Source of the DNA: Candidatus Pantoea gossypiicola
GTDB taxonomy: Bacteria; Pseudomonadota; Gammaproteobacteria; Enterobacterales; Enterobacteriaceae
DNA length: 64,000 nucleotides
NCBI RefSeq assembly: GCF_008632075.1
Contig: NZ_VWVM01000005.1
Coordinates: 96,010 to 160,009 of the forward strand
Reading direction: 5' to 3'
Part shown: positions 7,757 through 17,465 of the stretch, one piece after another
Position numbering within the stretch: position 1 is the stretch's first letter
Layout of the letters: each line of letters starts with the position of its first letter
Made by a program: the position numbers and the translations under genes
Notes under the pieces: generated by a model
Told to the model about the DNA's origin: nothing
Seen by the model: only the letters and a program-made list of their open reading frames with translations
The model's database searches: none

Positions 7757-9034
7757 ATGAAACTGGAATCGTTCTGGCAGGCCACGGCTCCCGCCTTTAC
7801 CGGTGCTGCCCGCGAACCGCTGCCCGCCCAGGCGGACGTGGTGGTGATTGGCGGCGGCTTCACCGGCGTCTCGGCAGCCCTTAACCTGGCGCGCAGCGGC
7901 ATCAGCGTGGTGCTGCTGGAGAGTGGCGACGTCATGAGCCAGGCATCGGCGCGCAACGGCGGTCACTGCAATACCGGTGTGGCGCAGAACTTCGCCTCGC
8001 TGGTGGCGAGTCAGGGGCTGGAGCAGGCCAGCCGCTTCTACCGGGCATTTGACGACGCGGTGAGCTACGTCCAGCAACTGATCCAGGATGAAGCGATCGA
8101 CTGCGACTTCCGGCTGTGCGGCAAACTCAAGCTCGCCAGCAAAGCGTCGCATGTCGCCGGGCTGCGGGAGGCGTATGAACTGATGCGTCGCACTGTGGAC
8201 CCCGAGATCGAACTGCTCGACAAAACGGCGGTGCGCGACGAAATCGCCAGTGACAAATTCCACGGCGGCCTGCTGCAGAAGCGTGGTGGTCAGATGCACA
8301 TGGGCAAGTTTGGCATCGGGCTGGCTGAGGCCGCCGCCCGCAGCGGGGCGAAAATTTACCCGCACCATGCCGTGACGAAGCTGGAACGTCTGAAGGGCTA
8401 TCAGCACCGGATTCACACCGCGCAGGGCACCCTTCTGGCGGATAAAGTGCTGATGGCGACGGGCTGCTCCAACGTCGGCCCTTTCCCCTGGTTTCAGCGC
8501 CGCATTGTGCCGGTCGGCAGCTTTATTGTGGTGACGGAAGCGCTCGACCCGGCGCTGCTGCGCCAGGTGCTGCCCCATAACCGAACCTACGTGACATCGC
8601 TGAATATCGGCAACTACTTCCGCACCACGGCCGACAGCCGGCTGGTGTTTGGCGGGCGGGCGCGGTTTGCGGTCAGCAACCCGACATCTGATTCGCGTAG
8701 CGGCGAGATCCTGCATCACGCGATGACGCAGATGCTGCCGCAGCTCGGCCAGGCAGAGGTGGATTATTGCTGGGGTGGCATGGTCGATATGACCGCCGAC
8801 CGTCTCCCGCACGCGGGTGAACAGGATGGCCTCTTCTATTCGCTGGGCTACAGCGGCCACGGCACGCAGATGTCGGTGTGGATGGGGCGGGTCATGGCCG
8901 ATCTGCTGGCCGAAAAGCGCACTGAAAATCCCTGGCAGCGTGATGCATGGCCCGCGCTGCCCGGTTATCACGGCAAGCCATGGTTTTTACCGCTCGCAGG
9001 ACTCTATTACAAAGCAAAGGATCGCCTTTCTTAA
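7757..9034 (+). CDS. FAD-dependent oxidoreductase, gamma-glutamylputrescine-oxidase-like
   Basis: This 425-residue protein belongs to the D-amino-acid oxidase/OrdL-PuuB family. The FAD Rossmann motif VVVIGGGFTGVSAALNLAR sits near residues 30-50, GGHCNTG just after it, and the flavin-closing YSGHGTQMSV near residue 375. PuuB-type enzymes oxidise a primary amine of an acylated polyamine to an aldehyde plus ammonia and H2O2, which would feed the aldehyde dehydrogenase two genes upstream. It is cytosolic and part of the same run of genes. The substrate is unknown; secondary amino acids such as sarcosine or opine-like compounds are alternatives. Confidence 0.82.
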   Translation: MKLESFWQATAPAFTGAAREPLPAQADVVVIGGGFTGVSAALNLARSGISVVLLESGDVMSQASARNGGHCNTGVAQNFASLVASQGLEQASRFYRAFDDAVSYVQQLIQDEAIDCDFRLCGKLKLASKASHVAGLREAYELMRRTVDPEIELLDKTAVRDEIASDKFHGGLLQKRGGQMHMGKFGIGLAEAAARSGAKIYPHHAVTKLERLKGYQHRIHTAQGTLLADKVLMATGCSNVGPFPWFQRRIVPVGSFIVVTEALDPALLRQVLPHNRTYVTSLNIGNYFRTTADSRLVFGGRARFAVSNPTSDSRSGEILHHAMTQMLPQLGQAEVDYCWGGMVDMTADRLPHAGEQDGLFYSLGYSGHGTQMSVWMGRVMADLLAEKRTENPWQRDAWPALPGYHGKPWFLPLAGLYYKAKDRLS

Positions 9035-9115
9035 CGTCCCGTCGGGTGCTGGCCGCCAGGTTGCCAGCACCGCCAGAACATGATCCCGGTTCGCCTGACT
9101 ATTGAGGGTAGAGAG

Positions 9116-10723
9116 ATGAGTAAATTTGATAATAACGACGCTGATGCGGTAAATCCGGCACTGACGCGCATGATCACCGAAGGCTCGCTGTCACGTCGCA
9201 GCCTGATGAAGATTCTTTCCGCCGGTGCGGTGATGAGCAGCGGGCTGGTGGGCTTTTCCGGTGCGGCACTGGCGGACGACAAGCCGGTCAAAGGCGGTAA
9301 ACTGCGGGCGGCAATGTCGAATGCCTCCGCCACCGACACGCTCGATCCGGCTAAAAGTAACAACAGCGCGGACTACACCCGCCAGTTCATGTTCTACAGC
9401 GGTCTGACCGAACTGGACAAAAACCTGATGGCGCAACCGGCGCTGGCCGAATCAGTGGAATCCAGCGACGGTATCACCTGGCATATTAAACTGCGCAAGG
9501 GCGTCACCTTCCATGATGGCAAACCCCTGACCGCTAAAGATGTGATCTTCTCGCTCAGCCGCCACAAAGATCCGGCCATCGCCTCAATCGCCTTTAAGCT
9601 GGCCGATCAGTTCAAAACTTTCAGTGCGGTCAATGATAACGAGGTACAACTGGAGCTGAACAGCGCCAACTTTGACGTCCCTTACATGCTGGCGACGCCA
9701 CCGTTTTTGATTGTCAAAGACGGCACCACCGACTTCAGCAAAGGCATCGGCACCGGTCCGTTTGTCTGCAATACCTTTATGCCAGGCACGCGCACCATCG
9801 GCACCAAAAATCCCAATTACTACAAGCCCGGCCTGCCGCATCTGGATGAGGTGGAGCTGATCGGCGTCACTGACAACGCGGCGCGTGTCAATGCCCTGAT
9901 GTCGGGCGATCTGCAGATGGTCTCCACCCTGAGCGCCGCGGACTGCAAACGCATTAAAGCCAGCAGCGAGTTTGGCATACTGGAGAGCAAATCAGGCATG
10001 TACACCAACCTGATTATCCGCACCGACATGAAGCCGGGTAACAACGAGGATTTTGTGCTGGCGATGAAATATCTGCAGCCGCGCGAAATGCTGGTGAAAA
10101 CGGTACTGCAGGGTTACGGCGACGTCAGTAATGACACGCCGGTGCCGCCATGGCATCCGCTTTACAACGCCGACCTCAAACCGCGTCCGCTCGACGTAGA
10201 AAAAGCGAAGTTCCACATTAAAAAAGCGGGCATGGCTGGCGCTACAGTAGAGATCATCACGACGCCCAACATTGAAGGCGCGAACGAAGGTGGGCAGATG
10301 ATCCAGCAGATGGCGCGCGGGGCAGGGCTGAACATCAAAGTGCGACGCGTGCCGTATGACGGCTACTGGTCTTCGCACTGGATGAAAGATCCGGTGGGAT
10401 ATGGCTCGATAAATCCGCGTCCGACGCTCGACATGCTCTTCTCACAGTTTTATCTCTCTACCGCACCGAATAATGAGTCGGGCTGGAAAAATCCGCAGTT
10501 TGATCAGCTGGTGGTCGCCGCGCGCGGAGAACGCGATCAGGCAAAGCGCAAGCAGATGTATGGCGACATGCAGACGCTGATTTATGACCACTGCGGCACG
10601 ATTATCCCGACCTTTATCAGCTCCACCGATGGCTACAACAAAAAGGTCAAAGGGGTCGAGGCCTGGCCGTCGGGCATGATGATGGGCTATCGCTTCCATG
10701 AGTTTGCGTGGCTGTCAGCCTGA
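9116..10723 (+). CDS. ABC transporter substrate-binding protein, family 5, with Tat signal
   Basis: This 535-residue protein is a periplasmic SBP_bac_5 (DppA/OppA type) binding protein. The chosen ATG at 9116 follows GAGGGTAGAGAG; an upstream in-frame start would add residues without a ribosome site. About residues 25-56 form a twin-arginine signal: SRRSLMK, then a moderately hydrophobic helix ending SGAALA before DDK. Folded export through Tat is unusual for this family in enterics, which mostly use Sec. The mature protein has FHDGKPLTAKDVIFS and a DPVGYGSINPRPT region. It should deliver a peptide, opine or amino-acid derivative to the permeases encoded next. Confidence 0.85.
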   Translation: MSKFDNNDADAVNPALTRMITEGSLSRRSLMKILSAGAVMSSGLVGFSGAALADDKPVKGGKLRAAMSNASATDTLDPAKSNNSADYTRQFMFYSGLTELDKNLMAQPALAESVESSDGITWHIKLRKGVTFHDGKPLTAKDVIFSLSRHKDPAIASIAFKLADQFKTFSAVNDNEVQLELNSANFDVPYMLATPPFLIVKDGTTDFSKGIGTGPFVCNTFMPGTRTIGTKNPNYYKPGLPHLDEVELIGVTDNAARVNALMSGDLQMVSTLSAADCKRIKASSEFGILESKSGMYTNLIIRTDMKPGNNEDFVLAMKYLQPREMLVKTVLQGYGDVSNDTPVPPWHPLYNADLKPRPLDVEKAKFHIKKAGMAGATVEIITTPNIEGANEGGQMIQQMARGAGLNIKVRRVPYDGYWSSHWMKDPVGYGSINPRPTLDMLFSQFYLSTAPNNESGWKNPQFDQLVVAARGERDQAKRKQMYGDMQTLIYDHCGTIIPTFISSTDGYNKKVKGVEAWPSGMMMGYRFHEFAWLSA

Positions 10724-10748
10724 TTTTATCTGAGTAAGGAGTTCGCCG

Positions 10749-11705
10749 ATGAACCGATACATGCTGTTCCTGATTGCCCGGCGCATTGGTGCCGGCATCC
10801 TGACGTTGCTTATCGTCTCGGCGGTGGTGTTTTTCATCACCAGCCTGCTGCCGGGTGACGCGGCGCAGATGATCCTCGGCCAGAACGCCACGCCGGAAAC
10901 GGTGTCGGCGTTACGGCAGCAGCTGGGGCTCGATCAGCCTTTACTGGTGCGCTATCTCCACTGGCTGACGGGTATGGTGCAGGGTGACTTTGGCATCTCG
11001 TTTGCCAGCCATCTGCCGGTCTCGCAGCTGGTAGCGCAACGCATACCCGCCACCTTTGAACTGGCGGGCATCACCACGCTGATCTGCGTGCCGCTGGCAC
11101 TGATTATCGGCATTATCGCGGCGATGAATCGCGGTTCCCGGCTTGATCGGGCGCTGGTTATCGGCACCATGGCGACGGTGGCCGTGCCGGAGTTCCTGGT
11201 CGCGACCGTGGCGGTGCTGATCTTCGCCGTGAAGCTGCACTGGGTATCGGCGATGTCGTTCGGCAGTCCGGACAGCGACCTGCTGAGCTACCTCAAAGCC
11301 TATGCGTTGCCGGTGCTGACGCTCTGCTGCGTGCTGGTGGCGCAGATGGCACGCATGACGCGGGCCGCCATTATCAACCAGCTCGACAGCCCTTACCTGG
11401 AGATGGCGCTGCTGAAAGGGGTATCGCCACTGCGTGCTGTGCTGCGTCACGCGCTGCCTAACGCGGTCGGACCTATCGCCAATGCGATTTCGCTGAGCCT
11501 CTCCTACCTGTTTGGCGGGGTGATCATCATCGAAACCATCTTCAGCTATCCCGGTCTGGCCAGCCAGCTGGTGGATGCGGTCAGTAACCGCGACCTGCCG
11601 GTTGTGCAGCTCTGCGTGATGCTCTTCGCCGCCTGCTACCTGGTTCTGCTGCTGGCGGCCGACATTCTGACTATCGCCTTTAACCCGAAATGGAGAAGCG
11701 CATGA
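10749..11705 (+). CDS. ABC transporter permease, DppB/OppB type
   Basis: The 318-residue inner-membrane protein has a first helix at about residues 10-32 and five more between 100 and 310. The cytoplasmic EAA-like loop reads MALLKGVSPLRAVLRHALPNAVGPI. The N-terminal sequence LLTLLIVSAVVFFITSLLPGDAA is characteristic of DppB-type subunits. It starts 25 bp after the binding-protein gene behind TAAGGAG, and its stop overlaps the next ATG by four bases (ATGA at 11702-11705), so the two permeases are translationally coupled. Confidence 0.88.
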   Translation: MNRYMLFLIARRIGAGILTLLIVSAVVFFITSLLPGDAAQMILGQNATPETVSALRQQLGLDQPLLVRYLHWLTGMVQGDFGISFASHLPVSQLVAQRIPATFELAGITTLICVPLALIIGIIAAMNRGSRLDRALVIGTMATVAVPEFLVATVAVLIFAVKLHWVSAMSFGSPDSDLLSYLKAYALPVLTLCCVLVAQMARMTRAAIINQLDSPYLEMALLKGVSPLRAVLRHALPNAVGPIANAISLSLSYLFGGVIIIETIFSYPGLASQLVDAVSNRDLPVVQLCVMLFAACYLVLLLAADILTIAFNPKWRSA

Positions 11706-12553
11706 ATACTCTCTTGTTGCCCTGGCGTTTCTTACAGTCGCTCTCCTGGTCAGGTCGGCTGGGTCTGATCATGTCGCTGTTCTGGCTGCTGATGGCGGTG
11801 TTTGGCACGCCACTGGCCCCGCACAGCATTGATGACATCGGCGGTGGCCCGCTGATGGGCGGCATGACGGCCGATAACCTGCTGGGGACCGACTACCTGG
11901 GGCGCGACATGCTGAGCCGGATTCTTTACGGCGCGAAGTTCTCCATCGGCCTGGCACTGAGTGCGGCGCTGCTGGCCAGCCTGATTGGCACGCTGCTGGC
12001 ACTGCTGGCGGCGGTAACGGGACGCTGGCTGGAGGAGCTGCTGGGCCGCGTCAACGATGCGCTGCTGGTGCTGCCTGGCAAAGTGCTGTCGCTGATGATT
12101 GTCGCGGTGTTTGGCTCCTCACTGCCCATGCTGATCCTGACGGCGGTATTCACCTACTGGCCGGGCGCATTCCGCATCGCGTTTGCCATGGCCAGCTCGC
12201 TGCGCAGCATGGATTACGTCCGGGCGTCACGGCTGCGGGGCGAAAGCCGCTGGTACATCGCCATTCACGATATCCTGCCTAACATGGTGCATCCGATGCT
12301 GACGGACTTTGGCCTGCGCTTTGTCTACATCGTGCTACTGCTGAGCGGCCTGAGCTTCCTCGGCCTGGGGGTGCAGCCGCCGTACGCCGACTGGGGCACG
12401 CTGGTACGTGAAAACATGCAGGGACTGTTTGATGGCTCGCCCGCGGTACTGATGCCCGCGCTGGCGATTGCCAGCCTGACCATTGGTGCCAACCTGTTTA
12501 TTGACAGCCTGCAGGCGATGCGTCCGATGACGCTGGCGAAGGAGGGAGCATGA
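11702..12553 (+). CDS. ABC transporter permease, DppC/OppC type
   Basis: The second permease of the importer is 283 residues long. It has the DppC hallmarks: an N-terminal helix, the periplasmic segment LLGTDYLGRDMLSRILYGAK, and the coupling loop YVRASRLRGESRWYIAIHDILPNMVHP. It begins at ATG 11702 overlapping the preceding stop and ends overlapping the next ATG (12550-12553), so the three genes 10749-14214 are tightly coupled. Confidence 0.88.
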   Translation: MNTLLLPWRFLQSLSWSGRLGLIMSLFWLLMAVFGTPLAPHSIDDIGGGPLMGGMTADNLLGTDYLGRDMLSRILYGAKFSIGLALSAALLASLIGTLLALLAAVTGRWLEELLGRVNDALLVLPGKVLSLMIVAVFGSSLPMLILTAVFTYWPGAFRIAFAMASSLRSMDYVRASRLRGESRWYIAIHDILPNMVHPMLTDFGLRFVYIVLLLSGLSFLGLGVQPPYADWGTLVRENMQGLFDGSPAVLMPALAIASLTIGANLFIDSLQAMRPMTLAKEGA

Positions 12554-14214
12554 ACGTGACACCACATACCGCTATGCCGGTGATTTCGGTGGATAAACTG
12601 CGCGTCACCGCACAGACCGATCGCGGCGAAGAGATCGACCTCGTGTCTGACATTCACTTCACGGTGCAGAAGGGCGAGGTGCTGGCGCTGATTGGCGAAT
12701 CCGGCTCCGGAAAAACCACCATTGCCATGGCACTGATGGGCTATGCCCGCAACGGCTGCCGCATCGCTGAGGGCAATATTCACGTTGCCGGCACCGACGT
12801 GAACAGTCTGACGCCTGGCCAGCTGCGCGCGTTTCGCGGCAACAAGGTCGCTTATATCGCGCAGAGCGCCGCGGCGTCATTTAATCCGGGCATGAAGATC
12901 CTCGACCAGGTGATTGAGCCAGTGGTTATTCACGGCACGATGACCCGCAAAGACGCGAAAGCCAAAGCGATCGGCCTGTTCCGGGAGCTGGCGCTGCCCA
13001 ATCCCGAAACCATTGGCGACCGGTTCCCGCATCAGGTATCGGGCGGTCAGTTACAGCGTCTGATGACGGCGATGGCGCTGATTGGCGACCCTGACGTGGT
13101 GATCCTTGATGAACCCACGACCGCACTGGATGTGACCACCCAGGTGGAAGTGCTGAAGGCGTTTCGCCGCGTAGTGGTGCAGCGCGGCGTCACCGCGATT
13201 TACGTCAGTCACGATCTGGCCGTGGTGGCACAGATGGCTGACCGGATTCTGGTGCTGCTGCGCGGTAAAATGGCGGAGTATGGCAGCACCGCGCACCTGA
13301 TTGGCGCGCCGCAGGCGGAGTACACCCGGCTGCTGATGGATGCAGCGCGGCAGAAAGAGCGGCCCAGCAACTGGTGTCCGGCCGCCGCCGATATTCAGCC
13401 GCTGCTGGAAGTGCGTGATCTCAATGCCGGTTATGGCCCGCGCGACAGCGACGGCCAGCCGAAAATACGCATTCTGGAGGAGATTAACCTTAAGCTGTGG
13501 AAAGGCCAGGCGATTGGCATCATCGGCGAGTCTGGCTCGGGTAAAACGACGCTGGCCCATGCCATTGCCGGTCTCAACGCGCCGAGCCACGGGCATATCC
13601 TGTTTAACGGTCACTATATTGCCGGCGATATGCAGAAACGCCCTGACAACGAGCTGCGGCGCATTCAGTATGTCTTTCAGATGGCGGATACCGCGCTGAA
13701 TCCGGCCCATAGCGTTGAGCGCATCCTGTCGCGACCGCTGACGCTGTTTCATGGGCTGAGCGGGGCGGCCCGACAGCAGCGACTTTATCAGCTGCTGGAT
13801 CTGGTGCAGCTGCCGCGCAGCGTGCTGTGGCGGCGTCCCTGGGCGCTCTCCGGTGGTCAGAAGCAGCGCGTCAACCTGGCACGTGCGCTGGCAGCGGAGC
13901 CGGACCTGATTTTGTGTGATGAAGTGACTTCTGCGCTGGATACCGTGGTCGCTGCCGCCGTCCTCGACTTAATCAGCGAACTGCGCCGCGAGCTGGGACT
14001 CTCTGTGATCTTCATCAGCCACGACATGCATGCGGTGCGCGCGGTGTGCGACGAAATTGTCGTGATGAAAAGCGGTCGCATCGTTACCCAGCTGGCACGC
14101 AATGACTACGACAAGCCGACCAGCGAGTTGTATTTCGAGCGGCTGAAACGCGCGGTACCGGAGCTGCGTCAGGGCTGGCTGGATGAACATGAAGAGATTT
14201 TAAAAGCGGAGTGA
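12550..14214 (+). CDS. Fused double ABC ATPase of the importer
   Basis: At 554 residues it carries two nucleotide-binding domains in one chain, as DppD-DppF fused (compare GsiA and YejF). Domain 1: Walker A GESGSGKTT near residue 50, signature VSGGQLQRL, Walker B VVILDEPTTAL. Domain 2: Walker A GESGSGKTT near residue 325, signature LSGGQKQRV, Walker B LILCDEVTSAL, with DEV where DEP is usual. It energises the importer formed with the two upstream permeases at the cytoplasmic face. A 138-bp gap follows before the second oxidoreductase. Confidence 0.88.
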   Translation: MNVTPHTAMPVISVDKLRVTAQTDRGEEIDLVSDIHFTVQKGEVLALIGESGSGKTTIAMALMGYARNGCRIAEGNIHVAGTDVNSLTPGQLRAFRGNKVAYIAQSAAASFNPGMKILDQVIEPVVIHGTMTRKDAKAKAIGLFRELALPNPETIGDRFPHQVSGGQLQRLMTAMALIGDPDVVILDEPTTALDVTTQVEVLKAFRRVVVQRGVTAIYVSHDLAVVAQMADRILVLLRGKMAEYGSTAHLIGAPQAEYTRLLMDAARQKERPSNWCPAAADIQPLLEVRDLNAGYGPRDSDGQPKIRILEEINLKLWKGQAIGIIGESGSGKTTLAHAIAGLNAPSHGHILFNGHYIAGDMQKRPDNELRRIQYVFQMADTALNPAHSVERILSRPLTLFHGLSGAARQQRLYQLLDLVQLPRSVLWRRPWALSGGQKQRVNLARALAAEPDLILCDEVTSALDTVVAAAVLDLISELRRELGLSVIFISHDMHAVRAVCDEIVVMKSGRIVTQLARNDYDKPTSELYFERLKRAVPELRQGWLDEHEEILKAE

Positions 14215-14352
14215 GTGGCCGCTGAGCCTTACGGGCAACTGAATTTATCCGTCTGCGCAGTACTGATGTGCAAGGCAGGCGGCGTGGGTCAGCGTACAGC
14301 GGCGATGTCGCACTGCGCCAGACCCGATACTGACAACAGAGGTCATTGTGTT

Positions 14353-15684
14353 ATGCCCGCACCGATTCGTTATGTACAGGACAGTGCTGACTTTCCCGAT
14401 TCCGCCGATGTGGTGGTGATTGGCGCTGGTATCGCCGGTGCCGCCGCCACCTGGGAGCTGGCGAAGCTGGGAGTTAAGGTGGTGTTGATTGAAAAAGGGC
14501 TGGTTGGCGCTGAGCAGTCGAGCCGCAACTGGGGCTGGTGCCGCCAGCAAAACCGCGATGAGCGTGAGTTGCCGCTGATTATCTATGCGCTGCAACGCTG
14601 GGGTGAACTAGGTGAAGAAACCGGTGAAGAGCTGGGTTTCCGCCGCAGCGGCCTGGTTTACGCCACGCAGGAAGAGTCGGATATCGCGGCCTGGGATAAG
14701 TGGAACCAGATGGCAAAAGGCTATGGCATGCGCAGTTCGATTCTCACAGCAGAGCAGGCCAAAGCGATGACGCCCGGCAGCACCACAAACTGGCTGGGCG
14801 GTCTCTCGTCGCCCACAGACGGTCACGCCGAGCCGCGCCTGGCTGCACCGGGGCTGGTGGCGGGCGCGCAGAAAAAAGGCGCACTGCTGTTTCAGCAGTG
14901 CGCAGTCCGCGGGCTGGATATCGCCGCAGGTCGGGTCAGCGGCGTCTGGACCGAACGCGGTCTGATCAAAACCAGCCGGGTTATCTGTGCCGCCGGGGCC
15001 TGGACCTCCATGTTCTGCCGTCGTCACGGCATCGACCTGCCGCTGGGTAACGTGATTGGCACCGCCTTCCGCACTCAGCCCATTGAGCAGGCGATCGCCA
15101 TGCCGCTCTACACGCCGGGCTTTGCCTGTCGCCCACAAATTGACGGCAGCTATACCGTGTCCGTTTCGGGTCGCGGACGTCTGGAGCCGGGCGCGCAGGG
15201 GCTGCGCTATGCCCGCCAGTTCTATCCGACCTTTAAAAGTCGCCGCAAAAATCTGACCCTGAATCTCGGCCTGTCGCCGTTCTTCAACGGCCCTGAAGCG
15301 ATGGGGGGCTGGTCATTTGACCGCGAGTCGCCGTTTGAGCGGATGCGCATTCTCGATCCGGCTGCCGATGCAAAAATCGTGGAAGAGGGGTTGGCGGCAA
15401 TGCGGCGTGAATATCCGGCGCTGGCGAATCTCCGGCTGGCGCAGTCGTGGGGCGGCATGATTGACAGTACCCCGGACGCGATTCCGGTGATTTCAACCGT
15501 GGCGAAACTGCCGGGGCTGGTGCTCTCGGCGGGTTACAGCGCCCACGGCTTCGGTATCGGGCCGGGAGCCGGACGACTGGCGGCTGACCTTGCGACCGAC
15601 GCCACACCCATCGTTGATCCGACCCCTTACCGCTACAGCCGTCTGGTTGACGGCAGCGGACTTGACACGCCAGGCATGATGTAA
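14353..15684 (+). CDS. Second FAD-dependent oxidoreductase (DAO/OrdL family)
   Basis: The 443-residue product shares the fold of the first oxidoreductase but is clearly a different branch: VVVIGAGIAGAAATWELAKLG binds FAD near residues 20-40, followed by SSRNWGWCRQQNRDERELP, with GYSAHGFGIGPGAGRLAADL near the C-terminus. The last stretch is typical of sarcosine/dimethylglycine oxidase-like and opine-oxidase B-like proteins. The start at ATG 14353 is preceded by AGAGGT. Having two such enzymes in one operon suggests two oxidative steps or two related substrates. The 138 bases upstream of the ATG contain no other signal I could recognise. Confidence 0.82.
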   Translation: MPAPIRYVQDSADFPDSADVVVIGAGIAGAAATWELAKLGVKVVLIEKGLVGAEQSSRNWGWCRQQNRDERELPLIIYALQRWGELGEETGEELGFRRSGLVYATQEESDIAAWDKWNQMAKGYGMRSSILTAEQAKAMTPGSTTNWLGGLSSPTDGHAEPRLAAPGLVAGAQKKGALLFQQCAVRGLDIAAGRVSGVWTERGLIKTSRVICAAGAWTSMFCRRHGIDLPLGNVIGTAFRTQPIEQAIAMPLYTPGFACRPQIDGSYTVSVSGRGRLEPGAQGLRYARQFYPTFKSRRKNLTLNLGLSPFFNGPEAMGGWSFDRESPFERMRILDPAADAKIVEEGLAAMRREYPALANLRLAQSWGGMIDSTPDAIPVISTVAKLPGLVLSAGYSAHGFGIGPGAGRLAADLATDATPIVDPTPYRYSRLVDGSGLDTPGMM

Positions 15685-15695
15685 GGAGAACGCGA

Positions 15696-16538
15696 ATGAG
15701 CCTGACCATACGCGCAATGACGCCAGATGATATTGAAACGTGTTTCACCTTAACCCAGGTGCTGAACTGGCCCCATCGCCGTGAAGACTGGCAGCTGGCG
15801 TTACAACTGGGCGAGGGCACGGTAATAGAAGAGCAGGGCAAACTGATTGGCAGCGCTGTGCTCTGGCGCTGGGGTGACCGTGCCGCCACGGTGGGACTGG
15901 TGATTATCGATAACCAGCAGCAGGGACGCGGCCTCGGCAAGCAGCTGATGCTGGCGCAGCTGGAAAAACTGCCTGATTACAATGTGCGTCTGCACGCCAC
16001 CGAAATGGGCAAAGGGCTGTATGAGAAGCTCGGTTTTGTGAGCTGTGGTGAGATCCGCCAGCACCAGACGCGTGCCCTGACCACGCTGCCAGAAGTGGTG
16101 ATCCCCGCGGGGCTGAAACTGCGCCCGGCGACAGCAGCCGATCATGGCACGCTGGTGACGCTGGATCAGCAGGCACACGGCATGCATCGCCCGGCGCTGA
16201 TTGAGCATCTGCTGCGCGACTGCCAGACAGTGATTTTAGAGGATGCGCAGCAGCAGATTCAGGGCTTCGCCAGCCTGCGCCGCTTTGGTCACGGCTGGGC
16301 GATAGGCCCGGTGATCGCAGCAGACTTTCCGGCCGCTCAGGCACTGGTCGCCTCGCTGATGCAGTCGCTGCAGGGTGAATTTCTGCGCATCGACACCGAC
16401 GCCGCGCTGCCGATGGCGGCCTGGCTTGAAAGTCTGGGTATTCCTCAGGTCGATGCGCCCACCACCATGGTGCGCGGCACGCCCTGGACGCCGCAGGGTA
16501 TGCAGGCGTTTGGACTCATGACGCAGGCGATGGCCTGA
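15696..16538 (+). CDS. GNAT-family N-acetyltransferase with C-terminal extension
   Basis: Of its 280 residues, 1-135 form a GNAT domain with the acetyl-CoA pyrophosphate loop QQGRGLGKQL. Residues 140-280 form a second acetyltransferase-like half as in YitH/Rv2851-type proteins. The start lies 11 bp after the oxidoreductase behind AAGGAG, and the stop overlaps the next start (TGATG at 16536-16540). Acetylation of an amino-acid intermediate would pair logically with the M20 deacylase encoded two genes later, but this is speculation from context. Confidence 0.75.
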   Translation: MSLTIRAMTPDDIETCFTLTQVLNWPHRREDWQLALQLGEGTVIEEQGKLIGSAVLWRWGDRAATVGLVIIDNQQQGRGLGKQLMLAQLEKLPDYNVRLHATEMGKGLYEKLGFVSCGEIRQHQTRALTTLPEVVIPAGLKLRPATAADHGTLVTLDQQAHGMHRPALIEHLLRDCQTVILEDAQQQIQGFASLRRFGHGWAIGPVIAADFPAAQALVASLMQSLQGEFLRIDTDAALPMAAWLESLGIPQVDAPTTMVRGTPWTPQGMQAFGLMTQAMA

Positions 16539-17464
16539 TGCATATCGTCTATAAATCGGAGCCGGAACGAGGCCGGATCTGGCAGCGCTGGCTGGCGGAA
16601 CATTCGCCTGATATTCAGCTGCATCTCTGGCCGGAGACCGGTGATCCGGAGCAGGTTGAAGCGCTGGTCGCCTGGCAGCCTCCCGCTGACATTCCGGCGC
16701 TGTTTCCCCGGCTGAAACTGCTTTTCTCGGTGGGGGCAGGTGCCGACCAGTTTGACTTCAGCGCGCTGCCGCCCGACCTGCCGGTAATCAGAATGATCGA
16801 GCCGGGCCTGACGCAGGGCATGGTGGAATATGTCACCTTCGCGGTGCTCGGTCTGCATCGCGACATGCCGCGCTATTTCCATCAGCAACACCAGCAGCAG
16901 TGGCTGCCTCATGCAGCTATACCTGCCGGGCAACGTCGGGTCGGCGTGATGGGGCTGGGCAAACTGGGTCAGGCCGCGTTAGCGCAGCTGGTGGCGCTGG
17001 GCTTTGACTGCGCAGGCTGGAGCCGCACACCGCGCGAGTGCCCCGGTGTCCGCTGCTGGCACGGCGCAGATCAACTCGCTGACTTTCTGGCGCACAGCGA
17101 GATTCTGGTCTGCCTGCTGCCGCTGACCGACACCACCCAGGGTTTGCTGAATCAGTCTCTGTTCAGCCAGCTACCGCACGGCGCGGCGCTGGTGCAGGCC
17201 GGGCGCGGCCCGCAGCTGAATCATGACGATCTGCTGCGGGCACTGGAAGGCGGTCAGCTGCGTGCCGCCGTCATTGACGTCACCGATCCGGAGCCGTTAC
17301 CGCCGGGCCATCCGTTCTGGCACCATCCCGCTATCTGGCTGACGCCGCACATTGCCAGCCAGACGCAGAATGAGAGTGCCATTGCGGCCCTGCTGGAGAA
17401 CCTGCGGCGCTATCAGCGTGGCGAGCCGCTGCACGGTGAGATTGACCGTTCGCGAGGATATTAA
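16538..17464 (+). CDS. GhrA-like 2-hydroxyacid dehydrogenase (glyoxylate/hydroxypyruvate reductase type)
   Basis: A 308-residue D-isomer-specific 2-hydroxyacid dehydrogenase. The dinucleotide-binding loop GVMGLGKLGQAAL lies near residue 140. The substrate Arg is in VQAGRGPQLNHDD, the Glu in VTDPEPLPPGHPF, and the catalytic His in LTPHIASQ. Length and motifs fit GhrA, which reduces glyoxylate and hydroxypyruvate with NADPH. Glyoxylate is a product when FAD enzymes cleave N-carboxymethyl amino acids, which would link it to the oxidoreductases here; this is an inference. Confidence 0.8.
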   Translation: MHIVYKSEPERGRIWQRWLAEHSPDIQLHLWPETGDPEQVEALVAWQPPADIPALFPRLKLLFSVGAGADQFDFSALPPDLPVIRMIEPGLTQGMVEYVTFAVLGLHRDMPRYFHQQHQQQWLPHAAIPAGQRRVGVMGLGKLGQAALAQLVALGFDCAGWSRTPRECPGVRCWHGADQLADFLAHSEILVCLLPLTDTTQGLLNQSLFSQLPHGAALVQAGRGPQLNHDDLLRALEGGQLRAAVIDVTDPEPLPPGHPFWHHPAIWLTPHIASQTQNESAIAALLENLRRYQRGEPLHGEIDRSRGY

Positions 17465-17465
17465 G

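Noticed and set aside
6992..8971. 659-codon minus-strand frame opposite the HAD and FAD genes
   Set aside because: High-GC shadow frame, His/Arg/Ala-rich with no family features; the plus-strand genes have clear motifs.
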